DNA of 64,000 nt from Favolaschia claudopus (lineage: Eukaryota; Basidiomycota; Agaricomycetes; Agaricales; Mycenaceae): contig JAWWNJ010000007.1 in the NCBI GenBank assembly GCA_037176885.1, positions 1,860,001 to 1,924,000 of the forward strand, written 5' to 3'. Shown one piece after another: positions 34,108 through 45,601 of the stretch (positions are counted from its first letter, which is position 1; each line of letters begins with the position of its first letter). Made by a program: the position numbers and the translations under genes. The notes beneath the pieces are model-generated. The model was not told the DNA's origin. It saw nothing but the letters and a program-made list of their open reading frames with translations, and searched no databases.

Positions 34108-36877
34108 CTACTCATACTCGTTCAGCGAATCACTTATGATTGCATCCAATTGTTCGATCAAGGAAAGTTGTGGCCGAATATTGTCTTGCTCGAGTTCCTT
34201 ATCAAACTCTTCATCCAAATTATCCAATCCCAGCTGCTGCATATCAGATCCGGTGAGATTTTCATAGTAGCCAGGTGGCATCTCATTATCATGACGTTGG
34301 CGAGACCGGAGATCATGCCGCCGCAAATGCTTTGCATGACCACCTTTAGGGCCAGAAAGGCGATGTAAACCAGTCTGAAAGAGATCCACAACCAGATGGC
34401 TGGATGCTTTGTCTTTGGAAAAATCAAGGACATCGGCTTTGCAAAAATGCTCCAAGAGTAAAATGACATCCTCGTGCTGTTTGACATCAGTGTGACGTTG
34501 GTCTGCATCAAATACACCAAGCTCATCAAACATCTTCTCAGTTAACTCTTGAATATGTCCAATCGCTGGAGTAATCTTCTCCAATAAGCCTGGTCGGGCA
34601 TTGCTTCCGTGGGCATGGGATTTGATAGATTTGTTGAATTGTTCAACCCGAATATCTGTTTCTTTGAAGGTTCTACGCTTTCCTTGGTTGTTCATAAACA
34701 TGCCTGCACGAAGTATTTGAGCTGTCTCCGGTGGCCAGTCATGAACTAAGTTGTGTAAGAGCTCCATTAGCTCATTTGCATAGTTGTAGCTCCCTCCAGC
34801 ATAAAAGATAGGTGTCCAATATTTCAACATACGCTCGACTCGATCAGGATGCCCAAACTTGATTGCGTCACGCATTTCCCTCATGGTCATAAGGTCATGC
34901 ATCAGAAGAACTGCATTTCCGCACTCTGTACTCCCGAGCAAAGACTTTGTCCCCTCAGCTTCAAGTCGATCCACAGAAGGTATGATGTATCTAGAAGCCA
35001 CCTCAGAACACAAGGACCGAAATGAAGCCTCGGTCATCCTTGTCGTCCTGAACTGTTCCAGACTAGCTATATCCAAGATCACCATTGCAGCTCGCATTAC
35101 AAGTGCACGCAAAATAACATCAAAAAATCTTAGCCAAGCATAGAAATCAAGTTTTTTCAAGTTCAAGTTGGGGCTATTTGGAAGTTTCGATAACAAGGTT
35201 GCAAGACTGAGAGCATCGCGTGCACCTGCAGTTCCCCAGGTATTTCTGCCCATATTCTGAACTTGATTCATCGAAACATGCATGAGACCACTCAGAATTG
35301 AAATGCTGGCAAGATGGTCAAAGCGATGCTCAGATCGGTCAAGTGCCCTTTGATCTTGAGCTGCACGATCTCGAGCGGTTGTGAGTCTATCACCAAGTAC
35401 AAAATAATTCTTGTTTTCAAAAACCTCATTGGGAACTTTGAGAACATCACGAAAGAAGTGGTCAAGCACAATCATGTTGCCTCGGGTTGAAGTCTGCTCT
35501 TGATCGAATGTGGGCAAGAAATATTCCTCAGTCTTCTTAGCTGGAAGCTCGTGTGTTTCGTGAAATGGACCAAGGACATTACGATATCCTGATAAGGTTC
35601 CTACTTCCTCAGCCAAAATATGAGAGACATGTATCGTTGAGTGGTGGAAAAAACAATTTTGATCATCTGCGTGGGGTAGTATTTGTTCCAGAGAAATATC
35701 AGGCTCAAGGTGATGTCTGGTGCCTTTGGTTTGTTCAAAGGTGAAAGGGTCAGATAGTCGAGCAGCGTCTGTACTATCAGATCCTGGAGGTAAATCAAGA
35801 ACGACCAGAAGAGCAGACACTTGATCATGTACTGCATTTCCATGGGTAGCTGATGTCTCCCAAGCTTTCTCAACCCAGTTGAAATTATCATAGGGTAAAA
35901 GACACATTTTAGACAGATCATTGGCAACCCTGCTAGCTAATCGGGTAGCATCCTTGGAGATAGTTGGTACTGCCTTTGTCTGATAGTTGTATGATGTGCA
36001 TATCCCATAATGGTTGAAAGTCTGTACCACACGTTTGGGAACTTTCCCATCCCAGAAGAGTAAGCAATTCATAGCTTGATGCAGGTTTGTTTCTCTGCTT
36101 CGCAAATTCAAAAGCATGGATGTAATCATTGTTCGGCCCTGCATGGTTAACATTAGACAAACATTTGGTTCGCAATAGTAACATTACCATGTCTGGGTTT
36201 CGTTGTTGCCTCTCCAAGTCTGAATCTGGGTTCTGTTTCTGAATCACTGCCTTGAGCAGGGTTTGCAGATTTGGGGTAACACGCTCGTATACTTGGAGGA
36301 GGCCACGAACCGAGAAAGACTTCAAGTGTTCAACTGTGACTGACTGTGATGGAAGACGTAGCGCAAGTGCCTCTGCATAGAATGGTCCTTTTCGAGCTGT
36401 GTCAGTCAAGCAAGTGGCCTCTTTGGCACAAATTTCTCCAGCCTTTGATATAATCCACCCAGTCAAAGTTGGATCATGGCAGGTTTTATCTGTGTATATC
36501 AAGTCAAGAAGATGGGTGTAGCCATTTTGACCTAGATATGTCTGGGTGAAATTGGTGATTGTACTGTCTTCCGAGGTAAATATCTCTTCAAGAAAGATTC
36601 GAAGGGAGTATCTGTTCAATTTTCGAATGGCAGATAGCACTTCCTGAGTTTTCTGTATGTTTGAAAGCTTAGCGGCCCGAGCATTAGCTCCATAATCTCC
36701 ATCATCTGAATCATCTGAAGGCCAGTCCTCGAGAATTGCATTTGAAGGGATGTTCCTGTCCAGCAAACGAGGGTCAGGAGGACTAGAACGACCACCAATT
36801 GTAGAGACTCCGTCTTCTTCCCTGCTAAAATCATCGGACCCGAGCTCCTGGTATTTAAAGCGGAGATGAGAAGACAT
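34108..36877 (-). CDS. transposon-encoded DUF6589 protein, probable transposase, copy 2
   Basis: Exons 36188-36877 and 34108-36138 encode the same 906-aa protein as copy 1, with YDNFNW and LGDRLT in place. Both element copies therefore keep full coding capacity and could be autonomous. Confidence 0.75.
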
Positions 36878-36961
36878 AGAGCTAAGAAAAGGAGACAAGA
36901 AGGTGGTGGGCAAAGAAAGATGTGTATATTGAGTATGTAAATACATGCACAGTGCGCGAGG

Positions 36962-37209
36962 ATGCGAGAAACACGCCCGAGAGGTGAGGCAAAGCGTGGG
37001 AACCCTCCGCCGGATGTGCGGGAAGGGTTTCCGAAGGGCTCCGAAAAAGTCCGAAGAGCCACGGAAGAGTCGGAAAGAGGCCTGTTAGCGTGTGAAAAAT
37101 AGATCAAAAGTGATAGAGCAAGGGTACGGTTACCTGGCCGATGATAGTTCCAGACTCTCACGACAGGGTTCCCAGTTTGGGATGTCGTGAGAGGCTGGTC
37201 ACGAGACTA
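36962..37209 (-). repeat. right terminal inverted repeat, copy 2
   Basis: Same 248 bp as in copy 1. Confidence 0.9.
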
Positions 37210-38376
37210 CACGGGCGGGACCGGTGCAGTCTGCGTTTGTGAGAAATATATCGGCTGATGAATATCCAAGCAACAGAAACGGAGATGTATACTACCTGCT
37301 ACAAGAGCCGCCTCGAACTCTTGTATCCCCGACTCCGTCCTGACGACCACTGTGCTTAAGCGCGAATGGTCTGTCGGGTTGGGCAAGACGTCCGTAACAG
37401 TGCCGGTAATATACTCGATGTTCGGATGCGCTGTTTTGTCGAGGACGAGGCGTCTATCTCGGGTCTCGTGAATTGTGGTCGACATATAGTAAAGCTAAGA
37501 TGGCCGACCTGATTAAAGTTTCTGTGTAGCTTTTAGTATTTATTTCTAATCGAGATATTATCGGTTGGACAAGTCTCACCGGTGCCCGCGCGCCCTGCAA
37601 AGATGGCGAGGGGGAACCCAGACTCGCGATATGGACTGGGCGTGGGTATGGGGACGCCTGCGATAACGAAGGCAGGATCGCCCGGCATGATTCTGGGTAT
37701 CAGGGTTTAGGTACGAGTAAAGCAAGAGAACAACGCAGCGGAGGCAAAATACGAACGAAATGTCCGACCGCCGGCATTCTTCGTCGAGATCAGGGAACAT
37801 GTATTTCATGCCCTTGTATACGAAGGGTTGCGACACTGGAGTAATAAATGGTAGTCATTCAATGCTTTGCGAATTTGGCTTAGAGATGTGAAGGGGGGCG
37901 CACTATGTAAAGAGGCGAACTGCATGACTCGGGAACGTTGGCGAGTCTGCTTCCATCCGTCGACTCGACGGCCCTCCTCCGAAGCGACCCAGGGTTCAGC
38001 TTCGACGATGAGAACGCGTTCAAAGTGATCATGGCAGACCCGCGCTGCAAAAAGTCCTGCGATACTGTTGGCTCGGGTTTCATTTCATTTTGTCGTCGTC
38101 GGAGTTGCGTATAGTTTCAAAGAACCAAGATACTGACCTTCCACCGCAAATGACAGCAGTACCTGGGATCTTTTGCGCCGAGCTCCGACTTTTTGCGAGC
38201 AGGGGTAGCTCGAGAAGGCCGGAAGTCTTGCTGAGGAGGTGACGGCGGAGAAGGTGCCAGCCTATCAGGAGCAGAAAATATATGCCGATCGGGATGGCGA
38301 AAAGAACGGCGGCGGCGCTGAGCCAGGAGAGCATGAAGAAGAAGATTTTGAAGAAGAGGTCAAACTTGAAGAACAT
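37210..38376 (-). pseudogene. FAD oxidoreductase copy C, 5' half with native first exon
   Basis: Exon 1 here is a diverged version of exon 1 of A and B: hydrophobic IFFFMLSWLSAAAVLFAIPI, then LLRRHLLSKTSGLLELPLLA and IPGTAVICGG. The following B-type body equals that of copy B up to the transposon at 37209. This is probably the ancestral pairing of B body with B exon 1. The start codon is uncertain, as upstream sequence homologous to copy A's leader extends to about 38530. Confidence 0.65.
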
Positions 38377-39448
38377 CCCCGTGTGCCGTCCAGCCCATTT
38401 ATCAACCTATCATAGACGCATCGGGTCGTGAAGGCCGCGAAGCGGCGAAACGGTTCGTAAATTTGTCGTTGTCCCGGGTGACGATCCCGCGTCTGAGAAA
38501 CACGTTCTTCATGCTTGGCGGTAAATCATAGGAGCTCGTTATATTTTTGTCGTTGTCGAGGTTGCCATCCAATGTCTGGCCTGGGGTGGTCTGAAGCTTG
38601 TGGTGGCCCTGAAACTGAATTGTTTTCATTCATATGTCGCAGAATCATATTCTCCTCATTTCCGTTATCCGATTGTGGGTCCTTTACTCCGACCGTCTAG
38701 GCGCGTCGCGTTTTTTAAAATTTCCGGAGCTTCTCCCGCGGCCGTTGTGCCCACTGCCAAGTTCCAACAGGCTGACAGCGGGAAGGAAGGCTCCTGACGT
38801 CGGAGTTTTCGCTAGAGGGAGAAAGGAAAGAAAGAAAAACGTCTCACGTGATGTGACACGCTCGCGTTTGTGACAAGCCTGCCAAGCTGGGCTAGCTTTG
38901 ACCGCCCTGCTTTGCCTCCGGGTTCTCGACGATCCGACAAATTGCTGGGACTTGGACTGTATATTCATCTAGTGGTAGCACTCAACCTCCTTGGGTTTGC
39001 ACTTGCCACAATCTGAAGCGACTGGATATCTGAAAGTGCCTCCTGAGATACTTAACGCGTTGTTAACGCGACTCGCTCGAATCATCCTAGGCCGGAATCC
39101 ACTGAAAGGAAACCTCAGTAATGAATTTCTGACATCTTAGGACCCCAAAATGGCATTTATCCAATTTCTGGCCTAATTTGCTAATTTGTGCTCTATACAA
39201 AACAACTGAGACATACTATCTCTTGTTTGCGTCATCCGGACTTGACCGCTCTTTCCTCCGCCGCCGCCATCCAGCTCATAGCCTCGATCTCACCTTTTTG
39301 TTGTCGACCTAAACGATCGGTTCCTATTATCCCTGGAAGAGGATGCGTCCAATAAATCAACCCTGTAAAGGCGCTAGTTTAAAAAGCAAAAGCGCGCCGG
39401 GTTCCAGGTAGCGAAGTCCTCCACTGCCGACTCACTCTTTGCCCAGTA
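38377..39448. other. intergenic between the FAD cluster and a membrane-protein gene
   Basis: The first 150 bases match the leader of FAD copy A with many differences. The rest holds no recognisable gene. Small frames on both strands lack motifs. Confidence 0.5.
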
Positions 39449-41038
39449 ATGTCTACCACCCCCGAAGATGTGAAGCTACTGCTTGGCCCCATATACATTG
39501 GGACTATCGTGAGCACTTGTTCGCTAGGCTTTCTCGCATTCTATCTTATTTCTTCGAATCAGCTCAGCACCGGTCTATTCGGCATATGCGCTGCACAGTT
39601 CACAAACTACTTTATCTCCGCACGCAGACATTCGGATTCGCCGACCATCCAGTTCGTCGTTATCCACAAACTCCCGCTCGTAATACTACTAATCAGATGC
39701 AATCCCACAGCGCCCTCGTCTTATGGGAATTCTTCCTCAGTATCTTTTGCGCAATTGTTTCTGTATACTTCGTATGGCTCTACCTGGTCGAGAATTACTT
39801 CAACCCGGCTTTCCTGGCCTCCGCACCTTGGCCACTCACCGCAGTTCCCATGCTTTCTGGATTGTAAGATCATTGCCTTCTTCTGGACGTCCATCTTGTG
39901 TTTCCTTACCGCAACGTGCAGATCCGCGTGCCCCGTCCAGATATTCATGGCGTATCGAGTCCTGCGCCTGTCGAATTCCCGCTTTTTATTCGTTTTACTG
40001 CTGTCGCTCACGATAGCCAATGTTCGTCGCAAAATTCCATTCTCCCTGGCAGTGAGCTCAATCTAATTGTAGGGAGGCATTGCGTTCGCAACAAGCGTCC
40101 TCGCCTTTGGGCTGACGTACGAAATTCTATCTTCCTTCCTCCCTCATCAATTGAACGAACCCAGCTTCGATGAAGGCTCGCGCCTCACTCCAGTAGCCGA
40201 TTCGTGGTTAGCCATCACTGTAACCAATGACTTGGCCGTCACGTATGTTTTCCCTGTGCAACTATCTTCTGCATTGGAGTAACCCGTATCATCTCAGCTT
40301 GCTTCTCATCTTCTACCTCCATAGAAGTCGAACTGGGTTCAACAGTCTGTATCTCTCTGTCTTTTTCAAGCTACCCCGGCTTACCCTTCGTTCAGAAACG
40401 GATACCGTGATCGCTCGTCTCATTCGGTCCGCACTTGAGAGCGCAGCGTTCGCGACGTTTTTTTCGGTGCGTCTACTGCTATTCTGTTCATTTACCCGTT
40501 TTTACCAAATAAATGCAGATCATGGTCCTGGTCATGTTTGTGAGCTATTTTTCCTTTGGTTCGGCCACACAATGGTGTTGTACTCAACGTTGTTGCAGAC
40601 GGTATTCCCGCGAACAGGCTTCCATCTCATGTTTTCGCAACCCATGGGTCGTATATACACGTGAGTTTTGATATCTCGTCTGTCTGTAGTATACTTATGG
40701 TCTCATCCTCGCATAGGAGCACTCTATTATCGGTATGAACCCCATCCTTCACCGCGGAACTTTACACTCATCGCAACAGACTCTAAACGGACGAGAGGCT
40801 CTCCGCCACGACCTGCGCGGTACATACGACTTGGGGGAGACTGTGAATGTCGAGCGATTCAACCTAAGGCCCGTTCGTGTCTTCTTCCAAGCGCCTTCTA
40901 CTACATTTTCCCTGATCAAATGTCCAGACAAACAACCGAGACACCGCCGTCGCCGTGAAAATCACCGTCGAGAATCAGACTGACGAGGGAAGTAATAGGT
41001 TCGAACACAAGTCCACTGGCAGTGGTTCGGCAGTGTAG
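39449..41038 (+). CDS. DUF6534-like seven-helix membrane protein
   Basis: It starts MSTTPEDVKLLLGPIYIGTIV, the usual opening of a large Agaricomycete family of membrane proteins with about seven helices and a DUF6534-type C-terminal domain. A phase-0 intron (39509-39562) joins this to LSTGLFGICAAQFTNYF. Further hydrophobic pieces follow: FVWLYLVENYFNPAFLASAPWP, then VQIFMAYRVLRLSNSRFLFV, then a GGIAFATSVLAF-type helix near 40080. The end is a soluble tail with LNGREALRHDLRGTYDLGE and TAVAVKITVENQTDEGSNR, with the stop at 41036. At least five introns are needed, and internal splice sites were not all resolved. Function is unknown for the family; copies are often expanded in gene clusters. Confidence 0.6.
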
Positions 41039-41180
41039 AAACACGAATTACTTAAGTATTTTCGCGCATATACCTAATCACCGGAACGTTCACTACGCTA
41101 TTGAACACAATAATGTGATATTACAAGTCAATATAAGTCCTCGTCATACATATCGATCAACCCAACCCAACTACAAAAAA

Positions 41181-42537
41181 CTAGCTTCCATCCGCTTCAA
41201 GCACACCCTCAGTCAATCTCTCCCTCCACTTACTTCCCTTCCCCTTCATCACATCGCTCCCCCCGACCTTCCGCTGCACAACAACGCTCGGGACCACCGA
41301 AAACGCATTCAGCCGTTTACTCTGAACGAGCCACGCCAGCGCGTGGTCGATCGCGCGCGAATACGCGAAGGGTGGGTAGGTGAGATCGTGGAGGAGGCGC
41401 TGGGCGCCGGAGGGGGAGAGGGCGTAGGCGTGCGTGCAGAGCGGGGCGTGCGAGGGGTGGAGGGTGTTGAGCGGGGTTGGGGATGGTGTTGGCGAAGATC
41501 TAGATGATGCTGACGCTGGGGGCTCCAGAGCAGGAAAGTACGATTCGTTCGACCAGCAGTGTCCTGCAAAGCCAAGAAGATTATCATTCTTCTCTAGATG
41601 TTCTTCGATTCATCGTCAACCAACGCTCACCTAAAAACACGATATCCCAATCCACCGGAAGTAAACCCCAAACAGCCGCCAACCGCGCGTGGATATCCAC
41701 CTCCATGTCGACGTCGTCTTCCAGGATGAGTGCCGCTTCGTCGGGCGTTTGTTGCGTTGACTCGGAGACAAGTCTTCGGATGACAGAGAGATGAGAGTGC
41801 CAACACGCGATCCGGCTAGGCGAGAGGATTTTGTAGGCGGGGAGGTGAGGCGAGTAGGGAATGAGGGTGAAGTTTTGTGTCGCGCATGTCAAGAGCTCCG
41901 ACTCGGATTCGAAGTTAATACTAGAGGTTTCGTCGGAGGAGGGTTTGAATTCTTGACTGAGTTGCGTTGAATTGGTGTTGCGATTTGCATCTGGCCATTT
42001 GAATGGGAGCGTAACAGCCGCAGTGCCTGTCGAGTTGTCTTCCACTTGCACTTTATCCACTTCTTTGAGGTTCGCTTTCAATGCGTCTTGACGAATCAAC
42101 CGGACTCCAGCCAAGATCTCCTCAACCCGCGAGCTATTCGAATCCTCAGCAGCAAAATACGTCCACTGGCTACGATTGAGGCCAAGGCGCGCACGCAGGA
42201 CCTCCATATCGTCGAAGCGGTCCCTCCGGCGGGGGAGAGAGATGACGTAGGTTTGGGAGGGGATGGGTAGGATTGATTGCGATTGCGATATCTCTTGCGG
42301 AAGCCGAAGACTAGTACTTTGACTTTGAGAGAAAAGCGACTTTCGGTTTTTGAATTGATTGAGCAGTGGGATTGGACTATTGAACGCGTCGAGCTTGAGA
42401 TTGAGATGGGAGAGGATGAAGAGAAGGGCGAGGAGGATGCATATGAGAGTACTAGTCGCGTAGAGCTGGGGCAGTATGGGCGACATGGACATTGAGAGCA
42501 AGAGGTTTTGATACGCATGCCAAAAGCCAAAAGCCAA
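41181..42537 (-). CDS. glycosyltransferase family 25 protein, type II membrane
   Basis: Two exons (41631-42537 and 41181-41563; intron 67 nt) give 429 aa. A signal anchor (LICILLALLFILSHL) lies near residue 35, so the catalytic part should face the Golgi or ER lumen. TYVISLPRRRDRFDDM is the family 25 opening. ACWHSHLSVIRRLV and ALILEDDVDME carry the sugar-nucleotide and metal-binding acidic motif. PVDWDIVFLGHCWSNE, LHPSHAPLCTHAYALS and FAYSRAIDHALAWLV are also typical. Family members move galactose or glucose; the acceptor here is unknown. The linker between the opening motif and the acidic motif is longer than in bacterial relatives and low in complexity. Confidence 0.8.
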
Positions 42538-42824
42538 AACTAACGCGAATTCAGATCGTTACAGGGTATCAAGATATTCATTACAGCGTAAGTATCATCC
42601 TCATCCCAGCCGTTCCGGAACCCAACAGCCTTTGCATCCTGCCCGCATATAAGTAGACAGTATCAACCCAAAGCCGAACGACGCAGGACATTTCCTTGCT
42701 TCCTAGGCGTCGACATGCACAGGAAAAATCGTCCTCGTCGGTTCTCATTACTCTCCGCAACGGCTGTAGGCGTAGAAATGTCATAAGTATCGATAAATAA
42801 ATCCGTGTCCCTCCCACCAAAAGC

Positions 42825-44695
42825 CTATCTCCCCCCAGCCTTCACCTGCACATCCTTCCAGAAATCACCCCACCCGCCTGCCTTGTACTCCTCCCTTGGC
42901 GATCCAGGCATCGACCCGGGCATCCCATCCCTCGGGAACGCATCCTTCTGCGCCACCGCTATCCGGTCGAGCGCCTTGATGAGTGACGGCGTGGCGGGTA
43001 CGGCGCCAAGAGGTGGGGATTTATTACTTGACGGGTTGACGGCAGTACGTTGGGACGCTGTCGACGAGACCGCTCGATCGCGATGCCGCTTCATGAACCC
43101 AGGACTCCATTCCTTGTCTTCGTCTTTACGATTTGGATGTGAAGGCTTAGCAGCGGTGACATCCTCCTCGAAATCAGAATACTCCGGCGCCTCATCCTTT
43201 CCCCACTTCGTCTTCTTCTTGATCCTCCCCATCTCCCTCTCAAAATCAAGCGGGTCTTTGGCGGACGCGTCGTCAACGAGCGTCTCATTCGTTGACGCCA
43301 TGGACATCTTCTGCCTCAACCACGGTCTTGGAGCCTTCGTCGGGCTCAGCGGGCTAAGTGGATCATCTTCCTCGTCCTCAGAGGAAGTCAACCCCCCGTC
43401 CTCGCCAATGGGCCGGAACTTCACCGCCGCGCCGCGTTTCTTCCCACCCATCCGAGCCTGGAATCGCTCGTTCCGCACGGAGCGCCCTTTCTTGAGGAAG
43501 CCCGGGCTTTGCTGGAATTCGTATGAGTCGGAAGTAGGGCGGAGTTTAACGTCGTCGTCATTATCGCCGTGCTCGTCTGGAAAGAGCATGTCTTTCGGGC
43601 CTTTGGAGGCTGGGCGTGAGCCGAAGAGACGATCCCATGCTGAGGTGGCGGGTGTGAATATGCCTGCGCGATCGGCGGCGTTGGGGAGGCTTGAGGCGTA
43701 GTGCGCGAGGTAGCTGTCCCATTTCTGTTACAAGCAAACGTATTTAGCAGGGGTTTGGAATACATAAAGAAGAAGAAGAGAACAACGCACCTCGTCTGGA
43801 CATTCCCCAAATTTGCGGCGCAGGAACCAATCGCAAGCGATCCCCGCGGCTAAGAACAAGCAGAAGCCCGCGCTGAGGCCTTTCTCGCGGCCGGTGCCCC
43901 AGATGTCGACGGAGCTGACGGGGAGCCAGAGGCGTTCCCAGGCGTTGGCCCACTCGGGGATGTGGGCGAGGAGCGCGATGGAGAGGACGAGGCCGAAGGC
44001 GCCTGTTGAAGCAGAGGAGAAGCGGACTGCCCAGTGTTGGACGGTGGGGATGGGGAGCAGAACGAGGAGGGTACTGGTGGCTCCGAAGATGGCGGTTACT
44101 ATGACACGGGCCAGAACGGGCGGGTGGACGAAGACGGAGACGGCGAGCCCGAAGAGGGTGCTTGAGAAAGTCGTGAGTTGTGGTCAAAGCGATGATATAT
44201 ATAAAGCAGAGCACTCACCCGCCAGATATACCAACGAATGCGAGGGCACAGTAACGCCATCTTCCGGCGAGGAATGTGGTGATGAGGGAGGACAAGAGCC
44301 AGACGACGACGAAGGTCTTTGAGTTGAGTGGGGCGGAGGAAGACTTTGCGGGGATCATGAGGGAGAGGAATGTTGACAGGTGCACTATAGTAGGGCATTG
44401 GGATTTAGATTGTATGGTATGAGAAGATGATGTACGCACCGCCAAAAGCGTATCCTGCAGCAAGTCCCCCCACACCTCCTTCGAGCAGGAATAGAATGCG
44501 CTTCTTGTGCTCGAATGCGCCGGGTAGGACGCCATAGCGCTCGGCTGGGAATGAACGAGAGCGATCGAGGGTGAGGAATGCGCCGGCAAAGGTGAGAAGG
44601 ATGGAAAGCAGAAGTAGTGGGAGAGAATATGCGAGGAGATAAGAGGTAGATGGGAGCAGAGTCGTTAGAGTCGTTAGTGTGTCGTTGGAGGCCAT
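42825..44695 (-). CDS. DUF4203 (TMEM198-like) multi-pass membrane protein
   Basis: Four exons (44440-44695, 44219-44384, 43791-44160, 42825-43724) give 563 aa. The first 310 residues contain about seven hydrophobic helices (YLLAYSLPLLLLSILLTFAGAFL, FVVVWLLSSLITTFLAG, LFGLAVSVFV, VIVTAIFGATSTLLVLLPI and others) with GGVGGLAAGYAFG between. This is the pattern of DUF4203 proteins related to TMEM198. The last 250 residues are soluble, charged and probably disordered (EDEEDDPLSPLSP, KKKTKWGKDEAPEYSDFEE). Function in fungi is unknown. The start at 44695 directly precedes the first helix; introns are 55-66 nt. Confidence 0.7.
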
Positions 44696-45079
44696 GGCAG
44701 TGAGCGGTGAGGTGTGAATGGACGACGGGAGTGCAGAACACACTGAGCAGTGAGCGCACTTTGGCTGATATGGCGCGAGTCCAAGTCCAATACTGATCCA
44801 ATCAAGTAAACCATAAACAAACAACCGCTATGCACCCCGTTTAGGCAATTTCCTTTTGCGAGCGAAGATGCTGCCCTCAAAACACTGTATTCAGGCGCTG
44901 GGGATATGCGGGACACCTTTACAAGTCATTTTCGCTACAATGTCCCACTGCAAACATGGGCTATCTTGTATAGACTAGGTGTTGGAGAGATCTACGGTCA
45001 AGGCGGTGACGAATATGAAGTCTGAGTCAAAGAAGGGTGTATACGACATGGTCAAGGGAAGGACTGTATTCGCGTAATC

Positions 45080-45587
45080 TCACTGAGAGGGCGACAATGT
45101 GCGGTTATAGAGTTTGATTGCCCAAACCCAGACAAAAGCCCGCATCAGGTTTGAGCATTTGTCGAAAATGTTACTGACTTCAAGCAAGTCGCAGTAGAGT
45201 AGAGCGAGAGTGAGCACTGTTATCTGAAGCACCATTATCCGGGAACCTGGCCAACAAAATCGAGAGGGATTAGCCATAGATACTAGTACCTCCAATTGCC
45301 GAAGACGCGATAGACTCGAATCTGGGGAAGGAAGATGTGACCACCACGACGATCCGTCATAGTGGAATATGAGGGGGATTGAGAGAGGTGCAGAGCGGCC
45401 AAGCCAGGTTCTCAAGTCCTAATGAGTGCCGGCCGACTTGTGTGAATCCACGATTCCATAGTTGCGGCGTTCCATGAAGGCCCTGAGAGATTCTGAGTGC
45501 ATCGAGGATATTGGTCTCGGCGTCAATTGCGAGTTCAAACATTTGGACGAGTAATTCGACTGGAACAGACTGCCGCCATGCGGCCAT
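45080..45587 (-). CDS. possible small F-box-like gene or remnant, divergent to the P5A-ATPase gene
   Basis: From 45587 the minus strand reads MAAWRQSVPVELLVQMFELAIDAE..., which resembles the start of an F-box (PxELLxxIF). It stays open for 76 codons. A second frame to 45080 would need an intron. No leucine-rich repeats follow. It overlaps the first codons of the divergent P5A gene. It may be a relic, a short F-box-only protein, or chance. Confidence 0.25.
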
Positions 45588-45601
45588 TGAGCCTCACAGA
45601 G

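Larger units (their letters stand above)
31674..37209. mobile_element. DUF6589/RecQ-helicase DNA transposon, copy 2 (5,536 bp)
   Basis: Identical in layout to copy 1, with inverted repeats 31674-31921 and 36962-37209. It was copied by segmental duplication, not by a new insertion, because the same flanks and target repeat are present. Confidence 0.88.
29219..38083. repeat. tandem segmental duplication, unit 2 (8,865 bp)
   Basis: Second copy of 20354-29218. The shared sequence ends in the TTCATTTTGT that begins a third, diverged segment at 38084. No difference between the units was noticed when their open frames were compared. Confidence 0.9.

Noticed and set aside
38950..39010. tRNA-like words (CTAGTGGTAGCAC) upstream of the DUF6534-like gene
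   Set aside because: No pairing acceptor stem or T arm could be found.
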